A stretch of DNA of 64,000 bases from Actinoplanes utahensis (GTDB lineage: Bacteria > Actinomycetota > Actinomycetes > Mycobacteriales > Micromonosporaceae): NCBI RefSeq assembly GCF_016862455.1, contig NZ_BOMZ01000090.1:1-64000 (forward strand), in the 5' to 3' direction. The notes beneath the pieces are model-generated. The model made no database searches and had not been told where the DNA came from. It saw nothing but the letters and a program-made list of their open reading frames with translations. The position numbers and the translations under genes were made by a program. Positions 42,929 to 52,901 of the stretch are shown piece after piece. Every line of letters starts with the position of its first letter. The first letter of the stretch is position 1.

Positions 42929-44308
42929 GTGACGACGAAGGTGCGGGACTACCTGGCGGAGCATCGGGACGCGATGGTCGCCGAGCTGGCGGAGTGGGTC
43001 CGGATACCGTCGATCGCCGGAGTCCCGGAGCATCTGGTCGATCTGCGGCGGTCGGCGAACTGGCTCGCCGCGGCGTTGCGCGAGACCGGCTTCCCGTCGG
43101 TGGAGGTGTGGGACACCGAGGACGGGCCGGCGGTGTACGCCGAATGGTGCGCGGACCCGGAGGCCCCCACGGTCCTGATCTACAGCCACCACGACGTACG
43201 CGCCGCGAAGGACGAGGAGTGGGACGAGACCGCGCCGTTCGAGCCGACGGTCCGCGACGGCTACCTCTACGGGCGTGGCGCGTCGGACGCCAAGGGCCAG
43301 GCCCTCGCCCATGTGTGGGCGGTCCGTGCCCACCTGGCCGCCACCGGCCGCCAGCATCCCGCGGTGAATCTGAAGCTGCTGGTGGAGGGCGAGGAGGAGA
43401 CCGGGTCGGCGCACCTGCGGCAGCTGCTGCAGGACAACCGCGACCGGGTCGGCGCCGATCTGATCGTCTTCTCCGACACGCTGCTGTGGCGTGCCGACCA
43501 TCCGGCGGTGTGCGTGAGCATGCGCGGCACCATGCTGGCGCAGCTGGAGATCATGGGGCCGTTGCAGGACGTGCACAGCGGAGCGGTGTCCGGGCCGGCG
43601 CCCAACCCGGTCCTGGAGATGAGCCGGCTGCTCGCCGCGCTGCACGACGACAAGGGGCGGATCACCGTGCCCGGTTTCTACGACAGTGTGGTGGAGCCGT
43701 CGCAGCGGTTCCGCGACGAGTTGGCCGCGCTGCCGTACAGCGACGCCGACTGGCTGGAGCGGTCCCTGACCCGCAGTGTGGGCGGCGAGGCCGGGTACAC
43801 GGTGCTGGAACGCCTGTGGACACGGCCGGCCATCGAGGTGACCAGCGTGATCGCCGGCGATCCGATCGGGCCGTCGCGGGCGGCGGTGCCGTCGGTCGCC
43901 ACCGCCGATCTGAGCATCCGGTACGTCAGCGACCAGACCGGCGCCGAGATCGCCGAGCAGCTGCGGCGGTGGGTCGCCGACACCGTCGGTGACCGGTTCG
44001 GCCACCGGCTCACGGTGTCCCCGGAGAGCGCGCAGGACCCGTACCGGACCCCGGATGATCTTCCCGCGGTCGCCGTTCTGGCGGAGGCCGTGGGGGAGGG
44101 CTTCGGGCGCCCGGCGGGCCGGATGGGCAATGCCGGCGGCGGCCCGGCGGTCTGGCTGTCGGAGGGCGTCGGCGCACCGGTGGTGTACTTCGGCACCGGC
44201 CTGCCGGAGGACCACTGGCACGACAGCAACGAGCGGGTGTCCATCGACGTGCTGCTCGCCGGCGCCGCCACGCTGGCCGCCTTCTGGGACCGGCTACCGG
44301 CGGTCTGA
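42929..44308 (+). CDS. M20 family dipeptidase/metallopeptidase
   Basis: A 459-residue protein from GTG 42929 behind GGAGGGG. The di-zinc site is complete: VLIYSHHDVRAA (first His and catalytic Asp), YGRGASDAKGQ (bridging Asp), LLVEGEEETGS (general-base Glu and ligand Glu), FSDTLLW and the final His near PEDHWHDSNE. The dimerisation domain lies at about 195-340. No signal peptide, so it is cytoplasmic. It probably hydrolyses dipeptides or N-acyl amino acids. Confidence 0.92.
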   Translation: MTTKVRDYLAEHRDAMVAELAEWVRIPSIAGVPEHLVDLRRSANWLAAALRETGFPSVEVWDTEDGPAVYAEWCADPEAPTVLIYSHHDVRAAKDEEWDETAPFEPTVRDGYLYGRGASDAKGQALAHVWAVRAHLAATGRQHPAVNLKLLVEGEEETGSAHLRQLLQDNRDRVGADLIVFSDTLLWRADHPAVCVSMRGTMLAQLEIMGPLQDVHSGAVSGPAPNPVLEMSRLLAALHDDKGRITVPGFYDSVVEPSQRFRDELAALPYSDADWLERSLTRSVGGEAGYTVLERLWTRPAIEVTSVIAGDPIGPSRAAVPSVATADLSIRYVSDQTGAEIAEQLRRWVADTVGDRFGHRLTVSPESAQDPYRTPDDLPAVAVLAEAVGEGFGRPAGRMGNAGGGPAVWLSEGVGAPVVYFGTGLPEDHWHDSNERVSIDVLLAGAATLAAFWDRLPAV

Positions 44309-44325
44309 CGCTGCTCCGGGGTGGG

Positions 44326-47300
44326 TCAACGGCTCGGGGCCTGCCAGCGGCGTTCGATCGTGACGGTGGTCCCGGTGGCCGTCGGGACGACTCGGACGTC
44401 GCCGTAGGCGCTCATCAGCAGGGCGCCGCGGCCGCGATCGCGGATCGCCGGCCGGGCGCGCCACCCGCCGAAGTCGCGCACCACGATGAGGACCGTGCCG
44501 TCGACGACCCGCAACTCGACCTCGACCTCGGGCCGGCTGGGCTGCTGGGCGTGCTCCACCGCGTTGTTGACCGCCTCGGTCGCGGCCACCTGCAGGTCGT
44601 ACAGCAGCTCGGAGTCGATGGTGTGGTCGCCCAGGGCGGCGCGCAGGTCCCGGCGCAGCATGCCCGACGCCGACGGGTCCAGCGGGTACGACCAGGTGAC
44701 GTGCAGGTCCGGCACGTCGGCCGCGGGGGCCGTGTCCGGCGCCGGCCGCCGGCGCAGGACGAGCGCCGCGATGTCGTCGCGCTGCGGGTCGGGCACGTCG
44801 GCGAGCACGGCGTCCAGCAGAGCACCGGGGGACACGCCGGCGGCGTACAGCTGCCCGCTCTGCCGTTGCAGCCGGTCGAGTCCGTCGTCGATGGCGGACG
44901 GGAGGCTCTCGACCAGGCCGTCGGTGAAGAGCAGCAGCTGAGCACCGGGCGGCAGCCGGCCGTCGTTCTGCCGGTACGACGCCCCGCGCAGACCGAGCGG
45001 TGGCCCGACGATCCCGTCCATCAGGCGAGTGTCCTGTCGCGGGCCGGAGTACACCGGGGTGGGATGCCCGGCACTGCACCAGGTGAGGTCCCCGGTGTCC
45101 GGGCGCAGATGAAGCACGAACAGGGTGGCCGTCCGGGGCGTGCCGAGGCGGGCGAGCAGTGCCGCCACCCGGGTGACGATGGCCGCCGGCGCCGCGTCCT
45201 CCACCGCGTACGCCCGGACCGCGTTGCGGATCTGACCGGTCGTCACCGCGGCGCCCAGCCCGTGGCCGGCCACGTCACCGACGCTGAGCACGGCGCCGCC
45301 GCCCGGCAGCACCACGACGTCGTACCAGTCGCCGCCGGCCCGCCCGGCCGCCGGCCGGTAGGCCGCCTGCAGGTCGAAACCGTCCAGGGTGGGCAGATCC
45401 TCCGGCAGGGCGCTCTGCTGCAGAGTCAGCACCAGCCGGCGGTCGTGGTCGGGTTGCCAGCCGGTCTGCGCCAGCGAGGCGAGCATGGTCGCCATCGGCT
45501 CGAGCAGGTCCCGGTCCTGAGCACCGGCCCGGCGCGCCGGGCCGATCAGCACGGTGAGCGTGCCGATCCGCTCGCCGTCGCGGCCGCGGATCGTCGCGCG
45601 TACCGTGCCGGCCCCGTCGGTGGGCGGGCGAGCCGCGCCGGAGGTGAACCGCAGCGCGGCACGGCCGGCGCCGCCGTCGACCACGACCTCGGCGCCGATG
45701 CCCTCCAGCAGGCCCTGCGCCTGCTCGGTGACGGCCTGGAACGCCTCCTCGAGGGCCCGGCCGGACGCTATCACCGCGGCGGTGTCGGCGAGCACGGACA
45801 GCTGCCGGGTGTGCACGGCGCGGACCCGGGCCAGCCGCAGGGTGTTGCGGACCCGTGCCACCAGCTCCGCCGCCGTGAACGGCTTGACCACGTAGTCGTC
45901 GGCGCCGGCCTCCAGACCCTCGACGCCTGCTTCGTCGCCGGCCCGGGCGGACAGCATGACCACCGGGAGCGCCCGCGTCGCCTCGTCGGCGCGTACCGCC
46001 CGGACCAGGGCGAAGCCGTCCAGACGCGGCATCATCACGTCGGTGAGCAGCAGATCCGGCGGGAACCGCTGGATCGCCTCCAGTGCCGCGCGCCCGTCGG
46101 GGACGAGCTCCACCTGCCAGCCCTGCCCGCTGAGCAGCCGCCTCAGGTAGGAGCGCATGTCGCTGTTGTCGTCCGCGACGAGGATCCGCGCCGGGTCCGC
46201 CGCCGCCGGCATCGGCTCGACGGCGCCCGGCGGGACGACGGCATGGGGGACGTCGAGCCAGCCGGCCGCCTCCCGGGCCGCGGCCTGCGCCGCCGACATG
46301 TCCGGCAGCGGTTCCGCGGTCGTGGCCTCGACCAGCGGCGCGGTCACCGTGAAGGTGGTGCCGACGCCGGGAGTGCTCTCGACGGTCACCTCGCCGCCGT
46401 GCAGCCGGGTCAGTTCGCGGACCAGCGCCAGACCGATGCCGCTGCCCTCGTGGCTGCGGGACTGCACACCCCGGACGCGGTGGAAGCGGTCGAACAGATG
46501 CGGCAGATCCTTCGCGGCGATCCCGATGCCGGTGTCCGCGACGGTCAGCCGTACCGTGCCGGCGCCGGCTTCCAGCCGCACCCGGATCTCACCGACGAAG
46601 GTGAACTTGAGCGCGTTCGACAGCAGGTTGGTGACGATCTTCTCCCAGTTCAGCGGGTCGACGGCCACCGTGTGCGGCAGCGGCGGGCAGTCCACCACCA
46701 GCCGCAGGTCGGCACGTTCGACCGCGGCCCGGAAGACGCCGGCGAGCTCGGCGGTGTAGCGGGCGAGGTCGATCGGCCGTGGCTGGTGCTGCGCCCGGCC
46801 GGCCTCCACGCTGGAGAACGTCAGCAGACTGTTCACCAGCGAGAGCAGCCGGTCGGCGTTGCGCAGGGCGATCTCCGTCCGGTCCCGCTGGGCCGGCCCG
46901 AGCGGTTCGCCGGCATCGGCGAGGGCGTCGGCCAAGGGGCCCATCATCAACGTCAGCGGGGTACGGAACTCATGGCTCACGTTGGTGAAGAAGTCGGTCT
47001 TGACGCGGTCCAGCTCCGCCAGCGCCGCGGCCCGGTCACGCTCCTCCTGGTACGCCTGAGCGTTACGCACCGCGACCGCCACCTGCTGGGCGAGCAGCTC
47101 GAAGAACGACCGGTACGTCTCGTCCAGGCCCCGGCTCGGGCTGACGCCGGCCAGCAGCACCCCCAGCGGCTGCGACCGTTCGGCCGACGGCAACGGAACG
47201 GCGACCGCGGTGCGTACCGCGTCGTCCCAGGCACCTCCGGTCACGGCCAGCCGCTCGGCGACGTCCGTCACGTCGACGCTCTCGCCGCCGGCGGCGACAT

Positions 47301-48012
47301 GCAGGCGCCACCCGTCCGCGGCCGCGTCGACGAAGGGCGGCAGCACCGTTGCGGCATCGTCCGCCCCGACGGCCGCGGCGCGGCGGAGCAGGGCGCCGTC
47401 GCGCAGGTAGATGGCGGCGAACGGGACGTCGATCCGGTGCTCGCCGATCACCGCGCAGAGATGGGCGCAGACCTGCTCGACGTCGGCTGTCCGGCCGCCG
47501 GCCGGCACCGCGAGGTCGCGCAGCAGGCGCAGCCGGCGTTCGCCGACCACCTGCTCGGTGACCTCGCTGCACACGGTGAGGATGCCCGCGGTGGTGCCGT
47601 CGTCGTCGCGGGCGGGCGCGTGGGAGACGCTGAAGTACGCCTCCTCGCGGTAGCCGGAGCGATCCAGTGCCAGCTGCAGCGCCGGCACCCAGCTGGCCAC
47701 GCCGGTCGCCTTGGCGTCGGCGATCAGCGGCTCCAGGACGGCCCAGCCCTCGGCGAGCGTCACCCGGACATCGCCGCCCAGCGCGTCCGGATGCTTGTCA
47801 CCGATCAGCGCGGAGTAGGCGTCGTTGTAGAGCTGGGTGTAATCCGGTCCCCACAGCAGAAGCATCGGATAGCGGGAGGAAAGTACAATCCGGACAGCCG
47901 CCCGCATGCTCTGCGACCAGGTCTCCACCGGACCGACATCGGTGGCCGCCCAGTCGAGCCGGCTCATCAGGCGCCCCATGGCGCCGCCACCGGCGAAGAG
48001 ATCGTCCGTCAC
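44326..48012 (-). CDS. Hybrid sensor kinase, receiver and PP2C-type phosphatase fusion with a second ATPase domain
   Basis: A 1228-residue cytoplasmic protein. The order is PAS-like (1-155), GAF (170-320), HisKA with NVSHEFRTPLT (His347), HATPase (VTNLLSNALKF, ADTGIGIAA, GSGIGLAL), receiver with TDVMMPRLDG (Asp658) and VVKPF (Lys710), a second GAF-like region (about 735-850), a SpoIIE/PP2C phosphatase (GGDWYDVV, VGDVAGHGLGA, FTDGLVESL) and a C-terminal RsbW-type HATPase (LQVAATEAVNNAVEHA). It joins two-component phosphorelay to partner-switching control of sigma factors. Likely clients are STAS proteins such as those at 2088-2498 and 23602-23934, which is inference. Confidence 0.92.
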   Translation of the reverse strand: MTDDLFAGGGAMGRLMSRLDWAATDVGPVETWSQSMRAAVRIVLSSRYPMLLLWGPDYTQLYNDAYSALIGDKHPDALGGDVRVTLAEGWAVLEPLIADAKATGVASWVPALQLALDRSGYREEAYFSVSHAPARDDDGTTAGILTVCSEVTEQVVGERRLRLLRDLAVPAGGRTADVEQVCAHLCAVIGEHRIDVPFAAIYLRDGALLRRAAAVGADDAATVLPPFVDAAADGWRLHVAAGGESVDVTDVAERLAVTGGAWDDAVRTAVAVPLPSAERSQPLGVLLAGVSPSRGLDETYRSFFELLAQQVAVAVRNAQAYQEERDRAAALAELDRVKTDFFTNVSHEFRTPLTLMMGPLADALADAGEPLGPAQRDRTEIALRNADRLLSLVNSLLTFSSVEAGRAQHQPRPIDLARYTAELAGVFRAAVERADLRLVVDCPPLPHTVAVDPLNWEKIVTNLLSNALKFTFVGEIRVRLEAGAGTVRLTVADTGIGIAAKDLPHLFDRFHRVRGVQSRSHEGSGIGLALVRELTRLHGGEVTVESTPGVGTTFTVTAPLVEATTAEPLPDMSAAQAAAREAAGWLDVPHAVVPPGAVEPMPAAADPARILVADDNSDMRSYLRRLLSGQGWQVELVPDGRAALEAIQRFPPDLLLTDVMMPRLDGFALVRAVRADEATRALPVVMLSARAGDEAGVEGLEAGADDYVVKPFTAAELVARVRNTLRLARVRAVHTRQLSVLADTAAVIASGRALEEAFQAVTEQAQGLLEGIGAEVVVDGGAGRAALRFTSGAARPPTDGAGTVRATIRGRDGERIGTLTVLIGPARRAGAQDRDLLEPMATMLASLAQTGWQPDHDRRLVLTLQQSALPEDLPTLDGFDLQAAYRPAAGRAGGDWYDVVVLPGGGAVLSVGDVAGHGLGAAVTTGQIRNAVRAYAVEDAAPAAIVTRVAALLARLGTPRTATLFVLHLRPDTGDLTWCSAGHPTPVYSGPRQDTRLMDGIVGPPLGLRGASYRQNDGRLPPGAQLLLFTDGLVESLPSAIDDGLDRLQRQSGQLYAAGVSPGALLDAVLADVPDPQRDDIAALVLRRRPAPDTAPAADVPDLHVTWSYPLDPSASGMLRRDLRAALGDHTIDSELLYDLQVAATEAVNNAVEHAQQPSRPEVEVELRVVDGTVLIVVRDFGGWRARPAIRDRGRGALLMSAYGDVRVVPTATGTTVTIERRWQAPSR

Positions 48013-48138
48013 GCGTTCACGCTACCCACGGGGGACCGGGGCGAAGCCACCAGGTTGATCATGCATTGATCCGTCGCCATCCGATCTGCCCAACGCCCCA
48101 CCTCGTCACGGAGTCGCGGCACGCGTGTGCCAAGGATG

Positions 48139-48712
48139 TCACGCGCCACCGACCCGCAGGACCTCGGCCAGCCGCTTGCGGCGCCGGGCGGCGGCCTCCG
48201 CCGCGACCACCACCGGCACCATGGCCGGGAACAGCACACCCACCAGGGCGATCGACGCCCACGGCACGACCGGGACCGGGCCGTCGGCCTGGCCGGTGAG
48301 CAGGTGCAGACCCGACGGGCCCAGCGTGAACCGGGCCGGCCGCACCCCCGGCAACGGGCCACCGACCGCGGCCACCAGCGCCGGCGGCGACAACTCGCCG
48401 GCGGCCACGCGCCGGGCCTCACCAGTCCGCAGACCGAGGGTCCGCAGCCGGCTCAACGTCTGCCACCGCTCCGGCGCCCCGGCCGCCGGCGGCGCGATCC
48501 CGACCGCCCGGGAGGGTGGGAGCCGGAGCCCCGTCCCGGGAGGGCTTCAGCGAGTCCCCGGTCCGGACATGCCCCGCCGGTGACCGGGCCGGCGCCGGAA
48601 TGTCGGCCCCCGAGGTGGCGAGCGCGGGCAGCCGGGGCAGGGGTGTCCGCGAGCAGCCTCCGGTAGGCGGCACTGTCCACGCTCACGCGCGGGGACGGCC
48701 CGGACGCGTCCC
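48139..48712 (-). pseudogene. Remnant of an FtsX-like ABC permease (C-terminal part, frameshifted)
   Basis: The last part (48456-48139, TLSRLRTLGLRTGEARRVAAGE to EVLRVGGA) matches the C-terminus of actinobacterial FtsX/MacB-type permeases, with two hydrophobic segments. Upstream, pieces in other frames (VSVDSAAYRRLLADTP, LPALATSGADIPA, RTGDSLKPSRDGAP) look like the extracellular region of the same permease, interrupted by frameshifts. The N-terminal part is missing. The remnant directly follows the ATPase fragment at 48713-48805, so a deletion has joined the two genes. Confidence 0.7.
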
Positions 48713-48805
48713 GACCAGGTCCAGCCCTTGCAACGCCTGCACCTCGATCGAACCGGTCTGAAAGATGCGGACCAGGCTCTCGCAGACGATCAGTGCCTCG
48801 GACAT
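48713..48805 (-). pseudogene. N-terminal fragment of an ABC transporter ATPase (LolD/MacB type)
   Basis: From ATG 48805 the frame reads MSEALIVCESLVRIFQTGS followed by IEVQALQGLDLV, which is the standard N-terminus of ATPases paired with FtsX-like permeases. Homologous proteins continue with the Walker A loop, but here the sequence changes to unrelated GTRPGRPRA and stops. Everything from Walker A onward is lost, so it cannot be functional. It is the upstream partner of the permease relic. Confidence 0.75.
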
Positions 48806-49029
48806 CAATCCCCCGATCTTGGGCGTGCCTTTCTACCACGTCCCCGGGACTCGACGCCCGCGGGCAGGGCGGCGATGACGGCCTCGCCCGCGCCGCGCGG
48901 ATCGGCCCGGTCCGGGCGATCCGGACCTCGGCGGTACGACCCGGCCTCAGTTTCCGGCCCTAGCTGCCGATCGGACCTTAGCCACCTCGGTGCGGCCGGG
49001 CCCGGACCGCCCGCCGAGGAGCAAGGACC

Positions 49030-50691
49030 GTGTCTGCGAGAGTGACGGAGGAAAGAATTCCCGTGCCGGCCGAACCCATCGCCCCGCCCGCCAGACACTC
49101 CATGTTCAGCCGCGCCGCCAACCTCGGCGTACAGACCAAGATCCTGGCGATCGTCGCTCTGCTCGCCGTCGTGGCGGCCGGGTCCGGCATGCTGGCGGTG
49201 TCGTCGATGCGCGACCTCGCCGCGCAGAACACCCGCCTCGCCGAGTGGCAGCGGGGGCCGGTCTACCTGCGCGGGCAGATCCACATCAAGCAGGTGGTCA
49301 TCCGGCAGATCGTCGGCAACATGTCCGGCGTGCGGTCGCCGAAGGCCAAGGACGAGTGGGTCAAGAAGCTGGCCGACAACGACGCCGGAATCCAGAAGGT
49401 GATCGACCAGTTCGCCGCCACCGAAGGCGCTCGGATGCAGAACTGGCAGCCTTTCCTCACCCACTACGCGGCGTGGGAGAAGGCCCGGGACGAGCAGATC
49501 GTCCCGGCCGCGCTCGCCAACGGCGGCGGCACCGGTTTCGAGACCGTCCTGAACGAGGTCAGCGTCCCCCTGATCGCCGTCTTCGTGAAGGACCTGGACG
49601 CCCTCGAGGTGGAGCTGAACCAGCACGCGACGGGGCTCGCCGACGAGGCCGCCCGGGAGGCGTCGGCCGGCACCCGTACCCTCGTCGTCGCCCTCGGGGT
49701 GGGCCTGCTCGTCGCGCTGACGCTGGCCTTCATCGTGGCCCGGGCGATCCGCCGTGCCATGCGGCAGGTGAAGGCATCCCTCGACGCGATGGCCGACGGC
49801 GACCTCGGTGTCACCGCGGCCGTGCCCAGCATGGACGAGATCGGCCTGATGGCGCAGTCGCTGGGGCGGGCGCAGAAGTCCCTGGGCGCCATGCTCTCCG
49901 GCGTCCGGCAGACCGCTCAGGAGGTCGCCGCGGCGGCCGACGGGCTGGCGCGGACGAGCACCCAGATCTCCGCGAGCGCCGCGGAGACCAGCACCCAGGC
50001 CGTGACGGTGTCGGACGCCGCCTCGGACGTGACCCGCAACGTGCACACCGTCTCGGCCGGGTCGGAGGAGATGGGCGCGTCGATCCGCGAGATCGCCGAG
50101 AACGCCAACCGGGCCGCCGAGGTCGCCGGGGAGGCGGTCGCCGCGGCAGAGGCCACGAACCACACCGTCACCAAACTGAGCGAGTCGTCCGCGGAGATCG
50201 GCAACGTCATCAAGATGATCACGTCGATCGCCGAGCAGACGAACCTGCTGGCGCTGAACGCCACGATCGAGGCGGCCCGGGCCGGTGACGCCGGCAAGGG
50301 CTTCGCCGTCGTGGCCAGCGAGGTCAAGGACCTCGCCCAGGAGACGGCGCGGGCCACCAGTGACATCGAGGCCCGGGTCGCCGCGATCCAGGCCGACACC
50401 GCGACCGCCATCACCGCGATCGCCGGCATCACCGAAGTGATCACCCGGATCAGCGACTACCAGACCACGATCGCCTCCGCGGTCGAGGAGCAGACCGCGA
50501 CGACCAGTGAGATGAACCGCGGTGTCGGTGAGGCCGCCAGTGGTGTCGGTGACATCGCCGGCAGCATCGACTCCCTGGCCGCGGCGGCGCGGCGCACCAC
50601 GGAAGGCGTCACCGAGTCACAGCGGGCCACCGTGGAGCTGGCCCGCATGTCCAGTGATCTCCAGTCGCTGGTGGCCGGCTTCCGGATCTGA
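49030..50691 (+). CDS. Methyl-accepting chemotaxis protein
   Basis: A 553-residue chemoreceptor from GTG 49030. Helix 1 ([19 protein letters not shown]) and helix 2 (about 217-238) flank a periplasmic-side four-helix-bundle sensor domain of about 160 residues. A HAMP domain ([21 protein letters not shown]) leads into the signalling coiled coil. The hairpin tip [28 protein letters not shown] is conserved (quoted from the family block at about residues 406-433). It should control a CheA kinase and therefore motility; zoospores of some Micromonosporaceae are motile. No other che genes are in the window. Confidence 0.95.
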   Translation: MSARVTEERIPVPAEPIAPPARHSMFSRAANLGVQTKILAIVALLAVVAAGSGMLAVSSMRDLAAQNTRLAEWQRGPVYLRGQIHIKQVVIRQIVGNMSGVRSPKAKDEWVKKLADNDAGIQKVIDQFAATEGARMQNWQPFLTHYAAWEKARDEQIVPAALANGGGTGFETVLNEVSVPLIAVFVKDLDALEVELNQHATGLADEAAREASAGTRTLVVALGVGLLVALTLAFIVARAIRRAMRQVKASLDAMADGDLGVTAAVPSMDEIGLMAQSLGRAQKSLGAMLSGVRQTAQEVAAAADGLARTSTQISASAAETSTQAVTVSDAASDVTRNVHTVSAGSEEMGASIREIAENANRAAEVAGEAVAAAEATNHTVTKLSESSAEIGNVIKMITSIAEQTNLLALNATIEAARAGDAGKGFAVVASEVKDLAQETARATSDIEARVAAIQADTATAITAIAGITEVITRISDYQTTIASAVEEQTATTSEMNRGVGEAASGVGDIAGSIDSLAAAARRTTEGVTESQRATVELARMSSDLQSLVAGFRI

Positions 50692-50769
50692 CGCCTCCAC
50701 CCGGACGGATCCGCTTTCCGATCTGACGCCGTCACCCGGACGGATCAGCGGGGCGCCGGGGAGCGCCGC

Positions 50770-50793
50770 GGTGGCGGGCTCGCGCCCGCCACC
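50770..50793. terminator. Hairpin terminator between the chemoreceptor and GH64 genes
   Basis: GGTGGCGGGC (50770-50779) pairs with GCCCGCCACC (50784-50793) across a TCGC loop. It lies between two convergent stops. Just before it, 50688-50747 contains two imperfect copies of a 36-base unit ending CACCCGGACGGATC. Confidence 0.75.
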
Positions 50794-50804
50794 GCCCGAG
50801 GGGT

Positions 50805-52394
50805 TCAGCCTCGGCGCCATTTCTGGTTCGCGCCGCCGACGCAGTCCCAGAGGTGCAGCCGGGCGCCGTCGTCCGGATTCCACGCCGCGATGTCGACGCA
50901 CTTGCCGGACTGCGGGTTGACCAGGTCGCCGGCCGCGCTGAGCACGAACTGCTGTGCGGCGTTGCCGCTGCACGTGGCGAGCTGGATGACCGCGCCGTTG
51001 TCCCGGGAACCCCAGGCGACGTCCATGCACTTGTCGTTTCGCGTACCGATGGCGCCGTTGCTGAACGTCCACGCCTGCGCGGCGGTGTTGTTGCAGGTCC
51101 ACACCTGCAACGGCACCCCGTCGGCGAAGTTGGCGTTGGCGACGTCGACGCACTTGTTGTTCCAGTTGCTGAGGATCCGGTTGCCGGTGACCGGCGGGTT
51201 CCCGCCGGCGCCGAACGGGCTCATGACGATTCCGGCCTGCTGCGGGTCGCCGTCGTGGACCAGCGACTCGAAACCGCCGACGTCGTCGTAGGCGAAGCCG
51301 TACGCCTTGCCGTCGACCATGTTGGCGTGGATGATCCGGGAGTAGTGGTTCGGCGCGCTGTTCTTGTAGAACTGGTTCGCGTCGTAGACCGGCTCCACCG
51401 TGGACTGGCCGAGCGTGCCACGTACCAGGGCGGTGCAGATGGTCCGGCGCACTTCGCTCTGGATGAACGGCGCCACGTTCGGGGCGTTGAAGACGCCGTC
51501 GCAGCCCCAGACGTTCGCGGTGGTGGGTTTGTCGACGGTGGCGACCTCGGCGCCGGTGCTGTCGGTGAAGCGCATCGTGGTGCCCACGGTCCGGCCGAAG
51601 AACCGGCGGTTCGGCTCGTTCTGGCGAGGAACGACGGTCAAGGTCTTGCTGGTGTACGCGTTCCACGCCGAGTTGATGTAGGCGTCCAGGTAGTTCGCGG
51701 GGAACTTGCCGGCGTCGGTCGCCTTGCCCGGCGCGAGCACCCGCAGGACCGTACCGTCGGCGCGGGTGATGACCGAGTCCTGCCAGCCCGGCTGGGCCTT
51801 GACGGCGTCGATGACCTTGTTGCGGCCGTCGGCGACGACGTCGCCGGTGCGCTTGGTCTGCCCGGCGCCGTTGGTCACCGTGACCGCGTGCGGGATGCCG
51901 AAGAAGTCGACCTGCGAGCTGTTCAGCCACAGGCCCGCGTCGTTGAACGTGAACTCGCTGGTGTCGAAGAGGACGTTGTAGTTCGGGTCGCCGGGCGCCC
52001 ACGGTGCGGGCTGGACGAAACCGTCCGGGGTGACGAAGAATTTGATCTTGTCGCCCATGGCCATGTAGACCCGGCCGGACAGGCCCTTCGGGATGCGGAT
52101 CGTCGTGGTGCCGCCGTTGCCGGGCCCGGCCATCGCCACGTCCGGGGCGGGCACGGGCGGGTTGCCACCGGCCGGCCAGGGCGTGAAGGCCCCACCGCTG
52201 TTCACGTGACCCCACCGTCCGTTCATGGTGCCGATCACGTAGAGGAACACGGCGTCGCCGCGGCCGGTGTTGTTGGTGACGGTCATCGGGAGCACGGCGG
52301 GCGAGGCCGCCGCGGCGGGCGTCGTCACGGCTGCGATCGGCGCCGCGACCGCGAGCGCGGCGACGGCGGTCAGCCATCTCATTCGGGTACGCAA
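50805..52394 (-). CDS. Secreted GH64-like beta-1,3-glucanase with ricin-type lectin domain
   Basis: A 529-residue protein from TTG 52394 (GAGGTG upstream); ATG 52382 is an alternative. After a signal peptide (ending TPAAAAS), residues about 35-395 match the GH64 thaumatin-like fold of laminaripentaose-producing beta-1,3-glucanases, including NNTGRGDAVFLYVIGTM, FDTSEFTFND and YGFAYDDVGGFESLVHD. Residues about 405-529 form a ricin B-type beta-trefoil with QxW-like repeats (NKCVDVANAN, NDKCMDVAWG, SGKCVDIAAW, NQKW). It probably degrades fungal or plant callose-type glucan. A palindromic LacI-type operator lies 129-144 bases upstream. Confidence 0.9.
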   Translation of the reverse strand: MRTRMRWLTAVAALAVAAPIAAVTTPAAAASPAVLPMTVTNNTGRGDAVFLYVIGTMNGRWGHVNSGGAFTPWPAGGNPPVPAPDVAMAGPGNGGTTTIRIPKGLSGRVYMAMGDKIKFFVTPDGFVQPAPWAPGDPNYNVLFDTSEFTFNDAGLWLNSSQVDFFGIPHAVTVTNGAGQTKRTGDVVADGRNKVIDAVKAQPGWQDSVITRADGTVLRVLAPGKATDAGKFPANYLDAYINSAWNAYTSKTLTVVPRQNEPNRRFFGRTVGTTMRFTDSTGAEVATVDKPTTANVWGCDGVFNAPNVAPFIQSEVRRTICTALVRGTLGQSTVEPVYDANQFYKNSAPNHYSRIIHANMVDGKAYGFAYDDVGGFESLVHDGDPQQAGIVMSPFGAGGNPPVTGNRILSNWNNKCVDVANANFADGVPLQVWTCNNTAAQAWTFSNGAIGTRNDKCMDVAWGSRDNGAVIQLATCSGNAAQQFVLSAAGDLVNPQSGKCVDIAAWNPDDGARLHLWDCVGGANQKWRRG

Positions 52395-52522
52395 GCCGAC
52401 ACCTCACATTCGTCCAGGCACACGCGGTGGACCTCGGGGAAGCGGCCGCGTGGCGGATGGCGGCGACGGGGGAGCGGTCACGGGGGCGTGACGTGTTCGC
52501 CGACGCCCTCGCCCGGCTCGGA

Positions 52523-52568
52523 GTGAGAGCGCTCTCACAGCATTGTTCGGATTGTTAACTGCTGTCAA
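52523..52568 (-). promoter_or_regulatory. Promoter and CebR/LacI-type operator of the GH64 gene
   Basis: On the minus strand a -35 TTGACA (52568-52563) is followed after 17-18 bases by a -10-like CAATGC/AATGCT (52545-52539). Immediately downstream is the perfect palindrome GTGAGAGCGCTCTCAC (52523-52538). Its central 14 bases match the CebR operator TGGGAGCGCTCCCA at 12 positions. A LacI-family repressor bound at the start of transcription would give glucan- or oligosaccharide-dependent induction. Confidence 0.65.
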
Positions 52569-52760
52569 CGGCGAAAGTCGTAAATGTTTCGTACTGAAAT
52601 ACCGCGTCGTTGATCCGTCCTCGGCCCGGACCCGGCAACTCGTACCCGCCGAGAGCCCGGCGACCTGGTGACGGCCTGCCCCGTACCAGGGGCCGCGCCA
52701 CGTACCTCTTGTTCGCGGTGGGCGAGAACCTGGCCTCGCCCTACCCGGACCGCTGCCGGA

Positions 52761-52810
52761 GCTGCCGCCGCACGCCGTCGACGGTCACGCCGACGGCGTG
52801 CGGCGGCAGC
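52761..52810. repeat. Perfect 20-bp inverted repeat
   Basis: Arms 52761-52780 and 52791-52810 are exact reverse complements separated by 10 bases (ACGGTCACGC). The arms begin GCTGCCGCCGCACG. Such a hairpin would be extremely stable. No gene ends just before it on either strand, so it may be an orphan terminator or a binding site. Confidence 0.8.
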
Positions 52811-52901
52811 GGCCGGATTCGCCGGTCGCCCGGGTGATGAAGGACGAGTTCGGCGTCTCCTCAATCCGACGCCACCGCGGCCCGGGACCGTCAGAGCCGC
52901 A

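Noticed and set aside
44551-48069. A 1172-codon open frame on the plus strand
   Set aside because: Antisense to the hybrid sensor kinase, whose domains are unmistakable; composition is typical of a shadow frame.
52610-52837. Short plus-strand open frame in the empty region
   Set aside because: Arg/Pro/Ser-rich, no ribosome binding site, and it runs through the 20-bp hairpin.
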